DNA from: Spirochaetales bacterium
GTDB taxonomy: Bacteria; Spirochaetota; Spirochaetia; DSM-27196; Alkalispirochaetaceae
Reading direction: 5' to 3'
Assembly: GCA_028282545.1 (NCBI GenBank)
Contig: JANQHT010000086.1
Location: 1-64,000, forward strand
DNA: 64,000 bases
How positions within the stretch are numbered: the stretch's first letter is position 1; each line of letters opens with the position of its first letter. A program made the position numbers and the translations under genes. This document shows positions 51,091 through 59,652 of the stretch, piece after piece. The notes under the pieces were generated by a model, which searched no databases, was not told the origin of the DNA, and saw nothing but the letters and a program-made list of their open reading frames with translations.

Positions 51091-51969
51091 ATGCTGTCGC
51101 CTGTGGATGATCCTGCCCGCGTAAACACCGCTCCGAGGCTCGATTTCATCAACGATCGAATGGGCGAGCTTCGAAAGAGCGAAGCAAAGGTGGCGAATTT
51201 CGTCACGGCCAATCCGGAAGAGGTCGTTCACTACTCGATCAGCGAACTTGCCGAAGGTGCCGGTGTGAGCGAACCCACCGTGATCCGTTTCTGTAGACGC
51301 GTTGGATACCGTGGCTACCAGGATTTTAAGATTGCCCTGGCTCAGTCCGTCGTTCCACGAATCAAGAACATTCACGAGGCGGTTGTGGAAGGCGACGACG
51401 CCCGCACGCTCGCCCAGAAGATCTTCCAGGCTACCATCGCCACGCTGCAAGACTCCCTTTCGATGATCGATTACGACGTTCTTCAACGGGCCATCGACGT
51501 GTGCTCGGAGGCGCGCACCATTTCGTTTTTCGGGCTCGGAGGCTCGGCATCGGTCGCGATGGATGCGGTGCACAAGTTCTTCCGCCTCGGTATTCCCTGC
51601 CGGTGGTACGACGACACTCACATGCAGGTGATGCAGGCGTCGCTGCTCGGACCGGAAGACGTGGTTGTGGCGATCACCCACTCCGGATCTTCCAAGGACA
51701 TCATCGAAGCGATAGAACTTGCGAACGAGGTCGGGGCGACAACCATCGCGATTACCAGCCATATGAAGTCGCCCGTGTCAAAGGTTGCCTCACTCGTCTT
51801 TTCGGTCAGTTCGAGCGAAACCGCGTATCGTTTCGAACCGATGTCCTCCCGCATTGCCCAGTTGTCTGTCATTGATGCCGTTGCCGTGGGGGTCGCATTA
51901 AACCGCGAAGCGTTCTACGCGGATGCAGTCCGCAAGACGCGGCGGGCGCTGGTACGCAAGCGCTACTAA
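51091..51969 (+). CDS. RpiR/HexR-family transcriptional regulator
   Basis: Repressor of 292 residues. The N-terminal HTH_6 domain shows SEAKVANFVTANPEEVVHYS and SEPTVIRFCRRVGYRGYQDF, followed from residue about 125 by a SIS sugar-phosphate domain: FFGLGGSASVAMDAVHKFFR and AITHSGSSKDIIEAIELA. HexR, of this family, binds TGTARTWWWATTACA-like palindromes, which closely match the four sites at 44585, 44658, 48117 and 48208. It is therefore the likely regulator of the whole 43352-51969 cluster, and its SIS domain would sense a phosphorylated intermediate. Last gene of the TRAP operon. Confidence 0.91.
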   Translation: MLSPVDDPARVNTAPRLDFINDRMGELRKSEAKVANFVTANPEEVVHYSISELAEGAGVSEPTVIRFCRRVGYRGYQDFKIALAQSVVPRIKNIHEAVVEGDDARTLAQKIFQATIATLQDSLSMIDYDVLQRAIDVCSEARTISFFGLGGSASVAMDAVHKFFRLGIPCRWYDDTHMQVMQASLLGPEDVVVAITHSGSSKDIIEAIELANEVGATTIAITSHMKSPVSKVASLVFSVSSSETAYRFEPMSSRIAQLSVIDAVAVGVALNREAFYADAVRKTRRALVRKRY

Positions 51970-51992
51970 GCTCATGCGACCCGGGCGGGAGT

Positions 51993-52080
51993 CTACACTC
52001 CGCCAGTAACTGCTTTCACTTCCACCCGCACCGCCTCATAGCTACCCTCCGCGTGTAACGGCGTTCACTTCCACCCACAC
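51993..52080 (+). repeat. Two imperfect 39-base direct repeats in a 330-bp gene-free gap
   Basis: Units at 51993-52031 and 52042-52080 (period 49) share most bases, including CTACNCTCCGC at the start and TTCACTTCCACCC near the end. The rest of the gap 51970-52299 has no supported gene; a 65-codon frame at 52098-52295 has no recognisable features. No terminator was found after the RpiR gene. Role unknown. Confidence 0.55.
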
Positions 52081-52299
52081 GAGTACGTTCGTGAGCCGTG
52101 GCTGGGGAGCGTCGGCTCCGTAGAGGTGAGGTGATTCACGGACGCGGTGATCCAGCCCCCTTGTTATTCGACATCCTGTTCTCCGGTATCAAATTGTCGT
52201 TGCGATCTACTGGAACGTGGCACTCGAGCCGCTTCGGTGTCTTCACCACGAGATACGTTCTTCTTTCATCCTTGGTTTGCAACCAGGTACAATGACGCT

Positions 52300-53622
52300 A
52301 TGGGCAAATCCAATACGCCGGTTGTCGTTCACATCGTCGGATCCGGCGGATACGCTGCGGTGCTACTTGAACAGGTGCACGTTCTCGCGGACAAGGGTTG
52401 CTGCCGCCTTGGAAGTGTTGTCGTCGATCCCCGCTTTACGCCGTCGGCGGAGTATGGCGACTCGGTTTCCCGCCATACGGATGCGGGTTGGCGGGTCCAT
52501 AGCTCGTTCACGGAGCTGATAGCAAACGAGACGCTTGGGAAGCGACACGCGGAACTGTTGGTGCTGCCGGTACCCATTCCACTCCATTGCTCCATGACCG
52601 TCACGGCGCTCAAGGCCGGGTTCGACGTGCTGTGCGAAAAACCGGCGGCCGGGTCGCTCGACGAACTGGAAGAGATGCGTCGAACCGCCGAAGATTGCGG
52701 CCGATCTCTGTGGTTTGGATTCCAGTACCCTCTCTCGAAATCGATGGGTACAATGCTTGAGATGGTTGCGACCGGCGCGATCGGCGAGATAGCGGCCATC
52801 ACATCGAGTACGATGTGGCCCCGTCCTGAGAGTTACTATCGACGCGCTTCCTGGGCTGGGAAGCTCCGCCTCGATGGCATACCGATTTTGGACAGTCCGA
52901 CGCAAAACGCGGCGGCGCATTTTCTTCACGCGTGCCTCGAAATGGCCTTTCGCTTGGGTTTTGGTGCGCATCGCATTACGGCCGAACACGCGCGAGTTCA
53001 CGATATCGAGACGGCGGACCTCCAGGTGATTCGCATTGCGACACGCAATGCCAGGCGGTACAGCGGTCCCGTTATTCACTTTATCGCGTGCCACAGTTGC
53101 CTGAACACCAGAGATCCGGTAATCGAGGTTGTTGGAGAGAGCGGTACACTTCGTTGGGAGTTTCCCGACACGTTGCGCCGTTTTTCTGCGGATGTTTCAG
53201 ACGATCGCGGCGAGTTGCTGTATCGTGGCGCAGGAGGGCGCGCTCTCAACGCACTCGCTCTGCGCGCGGCGGTTGAAACCCTCGCCGAAACCGACGCGGG
53301 CGGTTCGATTCGAAACAACTTGGTTGATGTCGCGGGAGCTCGTCGTCACCTCCAGGTTGTCACCGCCGCGTTTGGCGTAGCTCGACGGACCGAGTCCCAG
53401 GAGCATCGCGGCAGCGACGAAACCGCCGAGTTCTGCGTGCCCGCGATTCCGAACCAATACTGGAGCGCAGTTGATGTAGATGATGAGCGCTATCGTGTGG
53501 TCCACGGTATCGAGGACGCACTTGGCGAGCTTTCAGATACGCGTGCGCTTCCCTCGGAACGTTCGCTCCCGTGGGCGCCGTTCACGCGACGGGTTACGAG
53601 TGAGGTTGAAGCATCACGGTGA
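52300..53622 (+). CDS. Gfo/Idh/MocA-family oxidoreductase
   Basis: NAD(P)-dependent sugar or inositol dehydrogenase-type enzyme of 440 residues. The nucleotide fold has HIVGSGGYAAVLLEQ and the family motif EKPAAGS (E-K-P), and the second domain shows GFQYPLSKSMGTML and DSPTQNAAAHFLHAC in place of the usual G-G-x-x-x-D-x-G-x-H, so the substrate site is unusual. ATG 52300 follows the gene-free gap; no clear Shine-Dalgarno. It is followed by a convergent GH3 pseudogene overlapping its 3' end by 29 bases. Confidence 0.85.
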   Translation: MGKSNTPVVVHIVGSGGYAAVLLEQVHVLADKGCCRLGSVVVDPRFTPSAEYGDSVSRHTDAGWRVHSSFTELIANETLGKRHAELLVLPVPIPLHCSMTVTALKAGFDVLCEKPAAGSLDELEEMRRTAEDCGRSLWFGFQYPLSKSMGTMLEMVATGAIGEIAAITSSTMWPRPESYYRRASWAGKLRLDGIPILDSPTQNAAAHFLHACLEMAFRLGFGAHRITAEHARVHDIETADLQVIRIATRNARRYSGPVIHFIACHSCLNTRDPVIEVVGESGTLRWEFPDTLRRFSADVSDDRGELLYRGAGGRALNALALRAAVETLAETDAGGSIRNNLVDVAGARRHLQVVTAAFGVARRTESQEHRGSDETAEFCVPAIPNQYWSAVDVDDERYRVVHGIEDALGELSDTRALPSERSLPWAPFTRRVTSEVEASR

Positions 53623-54262
53623 TGTCGAGTGTGTTTGGGGATCGTGTTGGTATTCCGTTCGTCGGGAGGGGGGCCCAATCCGTAATCGCAAAGGCAATCG
53701 GCATCTGCGTCGGAACCCACGCGGCTCCCGACTGATCAAAGAGACGCAGCTCGCGGATGGGAATGCGCACGGTCACCTCGCAACTCTGTCCGGCGGGCAC
53801 CGTCACTTTCGAGTAACCGCACAGGTTGTATTTCCGCGTGTCGCCAAAGGATGATTCCCCGTCGGTGAATTCGCGGTAACACTGAACCGTTTCAACCTGA
53901 TCGTGCTCCCCTCGATTGCGGACCCAAACCTTCAACTCGATCGCACCCAAATCCACTTCCACCCCTTCGCGCGCCGATCCTCCGCAGTAGTCGACTAGGG
54001 ATGGATTCACGGTGAAGTGATTGTGGCCATCGACTATCGTAGCGTGCGGGCAGCGAACCGACTCGTACGCGATCCTCGAATAGCCGAGACCGAATCCAAG
54101 GGGGAACACCGCCTGTTGTCCGAACCGGTACGTACGTCCATGCATCGAATACTCTTCAAACGGAGGCAGATCCTCGCCCTATGTTTCCTGTCCGCGGCCC
54201 CACCGAAGATCGCGGAAGATATTGACGTTGGGCGTCCAGTAGGTCACTCCCTCGTACAGATC
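53594..54262 (-). pseudogene. Internally deleted GH3 beta-glucosidase/xylosidase remnant
   Basis: Read on the minus strand, the frame begins with the GH3 N-domain motif [20 protein letters not shown], then T and TAG (54179-54181) where functional enzymes have Tyr, then G-E-D. It passes at once to the end of the protein: LPPFEEYSMHGRTYRF and VFPLGFGLGY, and an Fn3-like tail (VWVRNRGEHDQVETVQCY). Several hundred central residues, including the catalytic Asp, are deleted in frame, and the 5' end is missing. The nonsense codon lies in the same frame as both halves. Without transcription it is debris, and its 3' end overlaps the oxidoreductase gene at 52300. Confidence 0.85.
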
Positions 54263-54277
54263 GGCTACTATTTCACC

Positions 54278-55573
54278 ATGAAACGTTACATGATTGTCGG
54301 CGTTGGTAGCCGATACCGGATGTACCTCGACGCTATCTTGTCCGAACACAGCCACTCTGCCCACATTGTGGCGCTATGCGACATCAACCCTCACCGCCTC
54401 GACCTTGCAATGGAACGAGCCAAAGCGGGCGGCGCCAACCCGTTGTCGGGCCCGCCGGAAAAGTTCGAAGAGCTGATTCGCACCGGCAGGGTGGACATCG
54501 TGATCGTCACCTCGATCGATCGTACCCACGACGAGTACATCGTGCGGTCGATGGAGGCGGGGTGCGATGTCGTCGTGGAAAAACCGCTGACCATCGATCC
54601 ATCCAAACTGCGGCGCATTGAGGAGGCTCGAAAACGGACCGGCCGCTCAATCCGCGTTACCTTCAACTATCGCTACTCACCACGCAATAGCGCCATACGG
54701 GAATTGCTGCAAGTCAAAAAGGCGATCGGGCGCGTGAAGTCCGTACACTTCGAGTGGCTTCTCGATACGCATCACGGCGCTGACTACTTTCGTCGCTGGC
54801 ATCGCGACAAGCGGAACTCAGGCGGCCTGCTTGTTCACAAAGCAACGCACCACTTCGACCTCGTCAACTGGTGGCTCGCAGACTCCCCCTCCACGGTATA
54901 CGCGACAGGCGACCTTGTGTTTTATGGTCGTGAAAACGCCGAAAGGCGCGGCATCACGGACTTTTACGATCGCGGCAGCAACGCGCCTGATGACGACCAA
55001 TTCGCTCTCAACCTCAACCGCGATCCCGAATTGCGATCGCTCTACCTCGATGCGGAGAAGTACGACGGCTACCGTCGTGACGAAAACGTTTTTGGAAACT
55101 ACATCAGCATCGAAGACGATCTTTCGGTCGTTGTTTGCTACCGCAGTGGCGCCCGCATGACGTATCACTTGACCGCCTACTCCCCGTGGGAGGGGTTTCG
55201 CGTCGCCTTCAACGGGGACGCGGGCAGGATCGAATACGAAGTTGTCGAACGGACGACCGTTGCCGGTAGCGCCGACGATCGCGGCAGGTCGGACGCCGAC
55301 GGAACCGACCAACCGTACGAGCAGGTATCGATTCGGGTACTGCCGATACTTGGCGACGCGTACGATGTGCCGGTTCCGGGAGCGAACGAAGTTGGTCACG
55401 GTGGAGGCGACCGCCGGCTGCTCGCCGACATCTTTTCGCCCGATCCAGCGACTGATCCCCTCGAACGCGCCGCCGATCACCAATCGGGCATTCGCTCCAT
55501 AGCCGTCGGTATGTTGGGCAACCTCAGCATCGCCTCGGGACGCGTCGTCTCTATCGACGAGGTGACTCCTTAG
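54278..55573 (+). CDS. Gfo/Idh/MocA-family oxidoreductase
   Basis: NAD(P)-dependent oxidoreductase of 431 residues, in the group related to glycoside-processing and dehydrogenase enzymes. Seen: [30 protein letters not shown] and, in the catalytic domain, [18 protein letters not shown] with the H-x-x-H-x-D pattern. ATG 54278 is chosen because homology starts there; the upstream frame is the GH3 remnant's antisense. No Shine-Dalgarno. It stands alone between the pseudogene and a convergent oxidoreductase gene. Confidence 0.86.
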   Translation: MKRYMIVGVGSRYRMYLDAILSEHSHSAHIVALCDINPHRLDLAMERAKAGGANPLSGPPEKFEELIRTGRVDIVIVTSIDRTHDEYIVRSMEAGCDVVVEKPLTIDPSKLRRIEEARKRTGRSIRVTFNYRYSPRNSAIRELLQVKKAIGRVKSVHFEWLLDTHHGADYFRRWHRDKRNSGGLLVHKATHHFDLVNWWLADSPSTVYATGDLVFYGRENAERRGITDFYDRGSNAPDDDQFALNLNRDPELRSLYLDAEKYDGYRRDENVFGNYISIEDDLSVVVCYRSGARMTYHLTAYSPWEGFRVAFNGDAGRIEYEVVERTTVAGSADDRGRSDADGTDQPYEQVSIRVLPILGDAYDVPVPGANEVGHGGGDRRLLADIFSPDPATDPLERAADHQSGIRSIAVGMLGNLSIASGRVVSIDEVTP

Positions 55574-55596
55574 AAAACGTCGGTCCTTTCCAGCCT

Positions 55597-56703
55597 CTAC
55601 AGTGAGGTGAGAAAGGTTCGATACTCCTCTGGATTAAGCGGTAAGTCGACGCCGCTACGCGTCCACGCTGAGTAGATCGCGGCGTTTGCAATTTCGAGGG
55701 AGGCAACACCTTCGATTCCTTCCGCGATCAAAGGGGTGCTAGGATCGTCGATCGCTTGGACGAAGTTTTCGAGCACAAACCGATGTCCCAACTCACCATG
55801 GTGATCGAAGGGCACCTGCTGCGCTTCGCTTGGTACGTGGGTGAACTTACTCGGCGACGTTCGGAGAAACTCCAATATCGATTCATCGGTACGATCGAAC
55901 GCGATTGCACCATTCTCGAAGACCAGCTTTCCACGCTCCGTCGCAATTTCCAGCCTGTTGGTTCCCGGAGACTCGCCGGTCGACGAAATGATATGGCCGA
56001 TCGCACCGCTCTCGTGCTCGAGCACGATCGAAATCTCGTCTTCAACCTCGATGCGGTGGTACTTTCCGAATGCACCAACCGCAGTCAAGCGTTGCGGGCG
56101 CCCGACGATCCACTGGTACAAGTCGAGGTTGTGGGGAGCCTGGTTCATCGTGACACCACCACCTTCGGTACGCCATTTGGCCCGCCAATCACCCGAGTCA
56201 TAATACACCTGCGTTCGAAACCAGTCTGTGATGATCCACGTAGCGCGAATTATTGCTCCCAACTCGCCGCTCGAAACCAGCTCGCGAATCGCGCGCCAGT
56301 ATCCGTAGGTTCGTTGTTGAAACATGATTGCGAACCGCAGATCGGGACGCTTGGATCGAGCGCGTCCGTACGCATCGTTGATCGCCAAACCATCCTTGAT
56401 GTCGATGGCAACCGGCTTCTCGACCAAAACGTGGAGACCGGCGGCGAAAGCCTGCTCGGTCAACTCGCGATGCGAGGGGTGCGGCGTCGCGACCACTACC
56501 GCGTTAAGGTCCCCCCGCTCTATCGCCTCGTTCAGGCTCTCGAAACCACGGGAACGAGTTTTCGTCGCGATTGCGTCACGGCGTGATGCGTCAACGTCAA
56601 CGACTGCGCAGAGATCTGCCCCATCGATCGATGCAAGATCTCGACAGTGCGCCTGACCCATATTGCCAAGCCCGACAACCGCGATACGCGTCGCATTACT
56701 CAC
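55597..56703 (-). CDS. Gfo/Idh/MocA-family oxidoreductase
   Basis: Oxidoreductase of 368 residues. Motifs: IAVVGLGNMGQAHCRDL, VEKPVAIDIKDGL (Lys of E-K-P), and GGGVTMNQAPHNLDLYQWIV with the catalytic His in N-x-x-x-x-H-x-x-D. GTG 56703 lies in the end of the preceding gene with GGAGAG 5 bases upstream. It is last in the operon 60960-55597: binding protein, two permeases, two oxidoreductases, pointing to a sugar that must be oxidised after uptake. Confidence 0.87.
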   Translation of the reverse strand: MSNATRIAVVGLGNMGQAHCRDLASIDGADLCAVVDVDASRRDAIATKTRSRGFESLNEAIERGDLNAVVVATPHPSHRELTEQAFAAGLHVLVEKPVAIDIKDGLAINDAYGRARSKRPDLRFAIMFQQRTYGYWRAIRELVSSGELGAIIRATWIITDWFRTQVYYDSGDWRAKWRTEGGGVTMNQAPHNLDLYQWIVGRPQRLTAVGAFGKYHRIEVEDEISIVLEHESGAIGHIISSTGESPGTNRLEIATERGKLVFENGAIAFDRTDESILEFLRTSPSKFTHVPSEAQQVPFDHHGELGHRFVLENFVQAIDDPSTPLIAEGIEGVASLEIANAAIYSAWTRSGVDLPLNPEEYRTFLTSL

Positions 56704-57769
56704 CGCGCTCTCCTCGTGCAATTACCATCGCCTGCTCCTGCGCGTCTATACAGAGCTCTGCCGCACGAAAGGTGTGTTCCTGCGGCATTGCAAGGTTGGT
56801 TCCGTTTACGCAGTCGAGAATGAACTCGCCAAAATAGGGAAAACCGACTTGCCCCGTGCACTCAAAGCGGTGCTCGCCGCGGCTGTCCACGAGAATAACG
56901 GTGTTTTCCTGCTGTTTGTAGGCAACGTCCACGTACTTGCGAAGCTCGATGTAGCCCTCGGTACCGAGTATGACCGTGCGCCCGTCGCCCCACGTCGAGA
57001 GGCCGTCGGGCGCAAACCAGTCCACGCGGAAGTAGTTTGAGGAACCGTTGTCGGCAACCAACGACGCGTCACCAAAATCTTCGAGTTCGGGGTACTCCGG
57101 ATGCGCGAGGTTGCCAACTTTGGCGTGGACGACCCGCGCCGATTCGGCGCCACTGTAGTAGAGAAACTGCTCGATCTGGTGACTACCGATGTCGATGAGA
57201 ATACCGCCGTATTTCTCGCGTTGAAAGAACCACTCCGGACGATTGTGCGCCTGCAGGCGGTGCGGACCGAGACCGATTACCTGGAGCACTCGCCCAATCG
57301 CTCCTTGCTCGATCAGCTGCCCGGCAAACACGCCCGACTCGTTTTGCACACGCTCGCTGTAGCATACGCCCCAACGCAAATTGCGTTCCGCCACGCTCGC
57401 GCGCGCCGCCGCAAGCTGCTCTCGCGTGGTAAACGGCGCCTTATCCGACATGTAGTGTTTGCCGGCAGCGTGCGTCTCTAGGCCGAGCGGACCGCGGTCG
57501 CTTGGAATCGCCGCCGACGCGACCATGTGGATCGCGTCGTTGTCGAGAACCTCCTCCTTGGAGCGAGCGACTTTCACCTCGGGAAAGCGCTCGCGAAAGG
57601 TCTCAACCTTTGCCGGGTCGGGATCGTAGACACTGTCAATTATCGCGCCGGCATCCTGAAGCGACTGACACATACCGTAGATATGGCCGTGATCCAAACC
57701 GATCACGCCAACGAGAAAAGCTCCCCGTTGTACCACCTCGTTTTTTGCCGCCCGTGGGGCGTAGTTCAT
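56696..57769 (-). CDS. Gfo/Idh/MocA-family oxidoreductase
   Basis: Oxidoreductase of 357 residues, with a variant nucleotide-binding loop: VIGLDHGHIYGMCQSL in place of G-x-G-x-x-G, so cofactor use may differ. The EKP-equivalent is MSDKAPFTTREQL, Lys kept. GGILIDIGSHQIEQFLYY carries the usual G-G-x-x-x-D-x-G-x-H. The ATG at 57769 is preferred over 57781. Co-directional with the permease upstream (23-base gap) and overlapping the next oxidoreductase. Confidence 0.85.
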   Translation of the reverse strand: MNYAPRAAKNEVVQRGAFLVGVIGLDHGHIYGMCQSLQDAGAIIDSVYDPDPAKVETFRERFPEVKVARSKEEVLDNDAIHMVASAAIPSDRGPLGLETHAAGKHYMSDKAPFTTREQLAAARASVAERNLRWGVCYSERVQNESGVFAGQLIEQGAIGRVLQVIGLGPHRLQAHNRPEWFFQREKYGGILIDIGSHQIEQFLYYSGAESARVVHAKVGNLAHPEYPELEDFGDASLVADNGSSNYFRVDWFAPDGLSTWGDGRTVILGTEGYIELRKYVDVAYKQQENTVILVDSRGEHRFECTGQVGFPYFGEFILDCVNGTNLAMPQEHTFRAAELCIDAQEQAMVIARGERGE

Positions 57770-57791
57770 TCCATCACCCATCGTGTGCGTC

Positions 57792-58664
57792 CTACCCTTT
57801 TAGTCCCGAGGTGCTGATACCCTCGACGATCTGCTTTTGGAATATCACGAAAACGATCAGCACCGGCACCAACGACAAGAAGGACATCGCGAAGATCGCT
57901 CCCCAATCGGTTTGGCCCGATGGATCGGCGAACGCGCGCAGTGCCACCGAAACCGTGTAGAGGCGCGGATCGTTCAGATAGATTAGCGGCGTCAAAAAGT
58001 CCGCCCACGTCCAGTAGAACGAAAAGATACCTGAGGTAACCAGAGCCGGTTTCACCAGCGGCATCACGATTCGATTGAAGATACCGAAACGCCCCAGTCC
58101 GTCGATCGAAGCGGCCTCGTCCAACTCGATCGGAATTCCACGAATGAACTGGACAATCATAAAAATGAAAAACGCCTGCCCCGCCTGCCCGAGGGCGCGT
58201 GGCAGAATCAGCGGCCAAAACGTGTTCACCCATCTAAGCTGCGTGAAGAGGATGTACTGCGGAATGATCTGAATCTGCACCGGCAGCATCAATGTAGCCA
58301 GCATACATCCGAACCAGATATTGCGTCCCGGAAAGCGAACCCGGGCAAACCCAAAGGCGACAAACGCCGAGGTTGCGACCGAGGCAAGGGTACCCAACCC
58401 GGCATACAAGAACGAGTTGCGGTAGAACGTGGCAAAGCTCACACCGCCGAATCCTCGCCACCCGTTTATGTAGTGCGCTACCGTAAAGGTACGTGGAACG
58501 ATGTTGGAAACGGTCGTCCAGATTTCGGTAGAGGGTTTGAAGCTACTACCCGCGAGCCACAGGAGTGGGTAGAGCATAACCACGCCAAAGGAAAACACCA
58601 GCACGTGAAACACAACCTCACGAAAACGACGCCGCGTTCGCATAGAAAGGACTGAGGAACTCAC
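57792..58664 (-). CDS. Carbohydrate ABC transporter permease, MalG type
   Basis: Inner-membrane permease of 290 residues. First helix VLVFSFGVVMLYPLLWLAG, EAA loop DEAASIDGLGRFGIFNRIV, C-terminus ISTSGLKG. GTG 58664 overlaps the stop of the MalF-type gene (GTGA), and homology begins there, so the long frame to 58697 is rejected. Second permease of the importer whose binding protein is at 59653-60960. Confidence 0.92.
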   Translation of the reverse strand: MSSSVLSMRTRRRFREVVFHVLVFSFGVVMLYPLLWLAGSSFKPSTEIWTTVSNIVPRTFTVAHYINGWRGFGGVSFATFYRNSFLYAGLGTLASVATSAFVAFGFARVRFPGRNIWFGCMLATLMLPVQIQIIPQYILFTQLRWVNTFWPLILPRALGQAGQAFFIFMIVQFIRGIPIELDEAASIDGLGRFGIFNRIVMPLVKPALVTSGIFSFYWTWADFLTPLIYLNDPRLYTVSVALRAFADPSGQTDWGAIFAMSFLSLVPVLIVFVIFQKQIVEGISTSGLKG

Positions 58665-59569
58665 GCCTTGCCCTCCTTCGATTCGTAGAAGACCCAAAGC
58701 GATGAACTCTTAAAGACGATTCCGGTAAAAAAGGCGACAACGAGCAAAAGAACGAGCGCCATCGCGGCTCCGTATCCCATCTGGAATGTCTCGAACGCGC
58801 GCCGGTATAGATAGAGCGCGTAGAAGTTGGTCGTATCCAACGGACCGCCCTGCGTGATGATAAACGGTTGGGTAAACACGGTGAGCCCGAAAATGATCTG
58901 CATAACGAGATTGAAAAAGATAACCGGTGAGAGGAGCGGCAGTGTAATCCAAAAGAACTTGCGCACGCCTCTGGCCCCGTCGATGTGGGCGCTCTCGTAG
59001 AGCTCATCGGGTATCTGCTTGAGTCCCGCCAGAAAAATGAGCATCGGCGAGCCGAACTGCCAGATCACCAGCAGAATTAGTGTCCATACCGCGGTTCGAG
59101 GATCGCCAAGCCACGCCATCTCGCTTCGAATCCCGATATTGGCGAGGAGCGCGTTTATCAAGCCGTCGAACCCGAATATCTCGCGCCACATAACCGCGAC
59201 CGCAACGCTCGTACCCAATATCGATGGCGTGTAATAGACCGCTCGATAAAAGTCGAGTCCTCGATGGGGGGCGTTGAGAATCATCGCAACCATCAAAGCG
59301 AAAAACAGTTTCAGCGGTACCGATACGATCGCAAAGTAGAAGGTCGCGCCGACCGATTTCCAATAGCGAGGGTCGCCGGTAAACATTCGCACAAAGTTGC
59401 CCAGACCGATCCACTGGGGCGCGGTGAAGATGTCGTACTTGGTAAAACTCAGGTATACAACGCCAAGAATCGGCAGCAGTGTGAGCGTCAAAAAGCCGAT
59501 CAACCACGGCGAAATAAAGAGGTAACCCGCGATTGCACGGCGACGGTTCTCCAACAAACGTCTGTCCAT
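58661..59569 (-). CDS. Carbohydrate ABC transporter permease, MalF type
   Basis: Inner-membrane permease of 302 residues. RRAIAGYLFISPWLIGFLTL at the start, SFTKYDIFTAPQWIGLGNFV before helix 2 and EAA loop YESAHIDGARGVRKFFWIT. ATG 59569 follows GGAGAGAGTG. It is separated from the binding-protein gene by a stem-loop with a U-run (59588-59633). No ATPase gene is in the operon. Confidence 0.93.
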   Translation of the reverse strand: MDRRLLENRRRAIAGYLFISPWLIGFLTLTLLPILGVVYLSFTKYDIFTAPQWIGLGNFVRMFTGDPRYWKSVGATFYFAIVSVPLKLFFALMVAMILNAPHRGLDFYRAVYYTPSILGTSVAVAVMWREIFGFDGLINALLANIGIRSEMAWLGDPRTAVWTLILLVIWQFGSPMLIFLAGLKQIPDELYESAHIDGARGVRKFFWITLPLLSPVIFFNLVMQIIFGLTVFTQPFIITQGGPLDTTNFYALYLYRRAFETFQMGYGAAMALVLLLVVAFFTGIVFKSSSLWVFYESKEGKA

Positions 59570-59587
59570 CACTCTCTCCAAACAAAA

Positions 59588-59633
59588 GGACCGGTGAGCG
59601 ACGAACGAGTACGTCCATCGCTCTAACCGGTCC
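59588..59633 (-). terminator. Long stem-loop with U-run between binding-protein and permease genes
   Basis: GGACCGGTGAGCGA (59588-59601) pairs with TCGCTCTAACCGGTCC (59618-59633) with a 2-base bulge. On the minus-strand RNA it is followed by U-U-U-U-G-U-U. It has the same position and form as the hairpin at 11056-11087 in the other ABC operon, so partial termination is likely. Confidence 0.72.
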
Positions 59634-59652
59634 CGCAGTATGACGTCAGGAA

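Noticed and set aside
52098-52295. 65-codon frame in the gap before the first Gfo/Idh gene
   Set aside because: No ribosome site, no hydrophobic or conserved segment; treated as noncoding.
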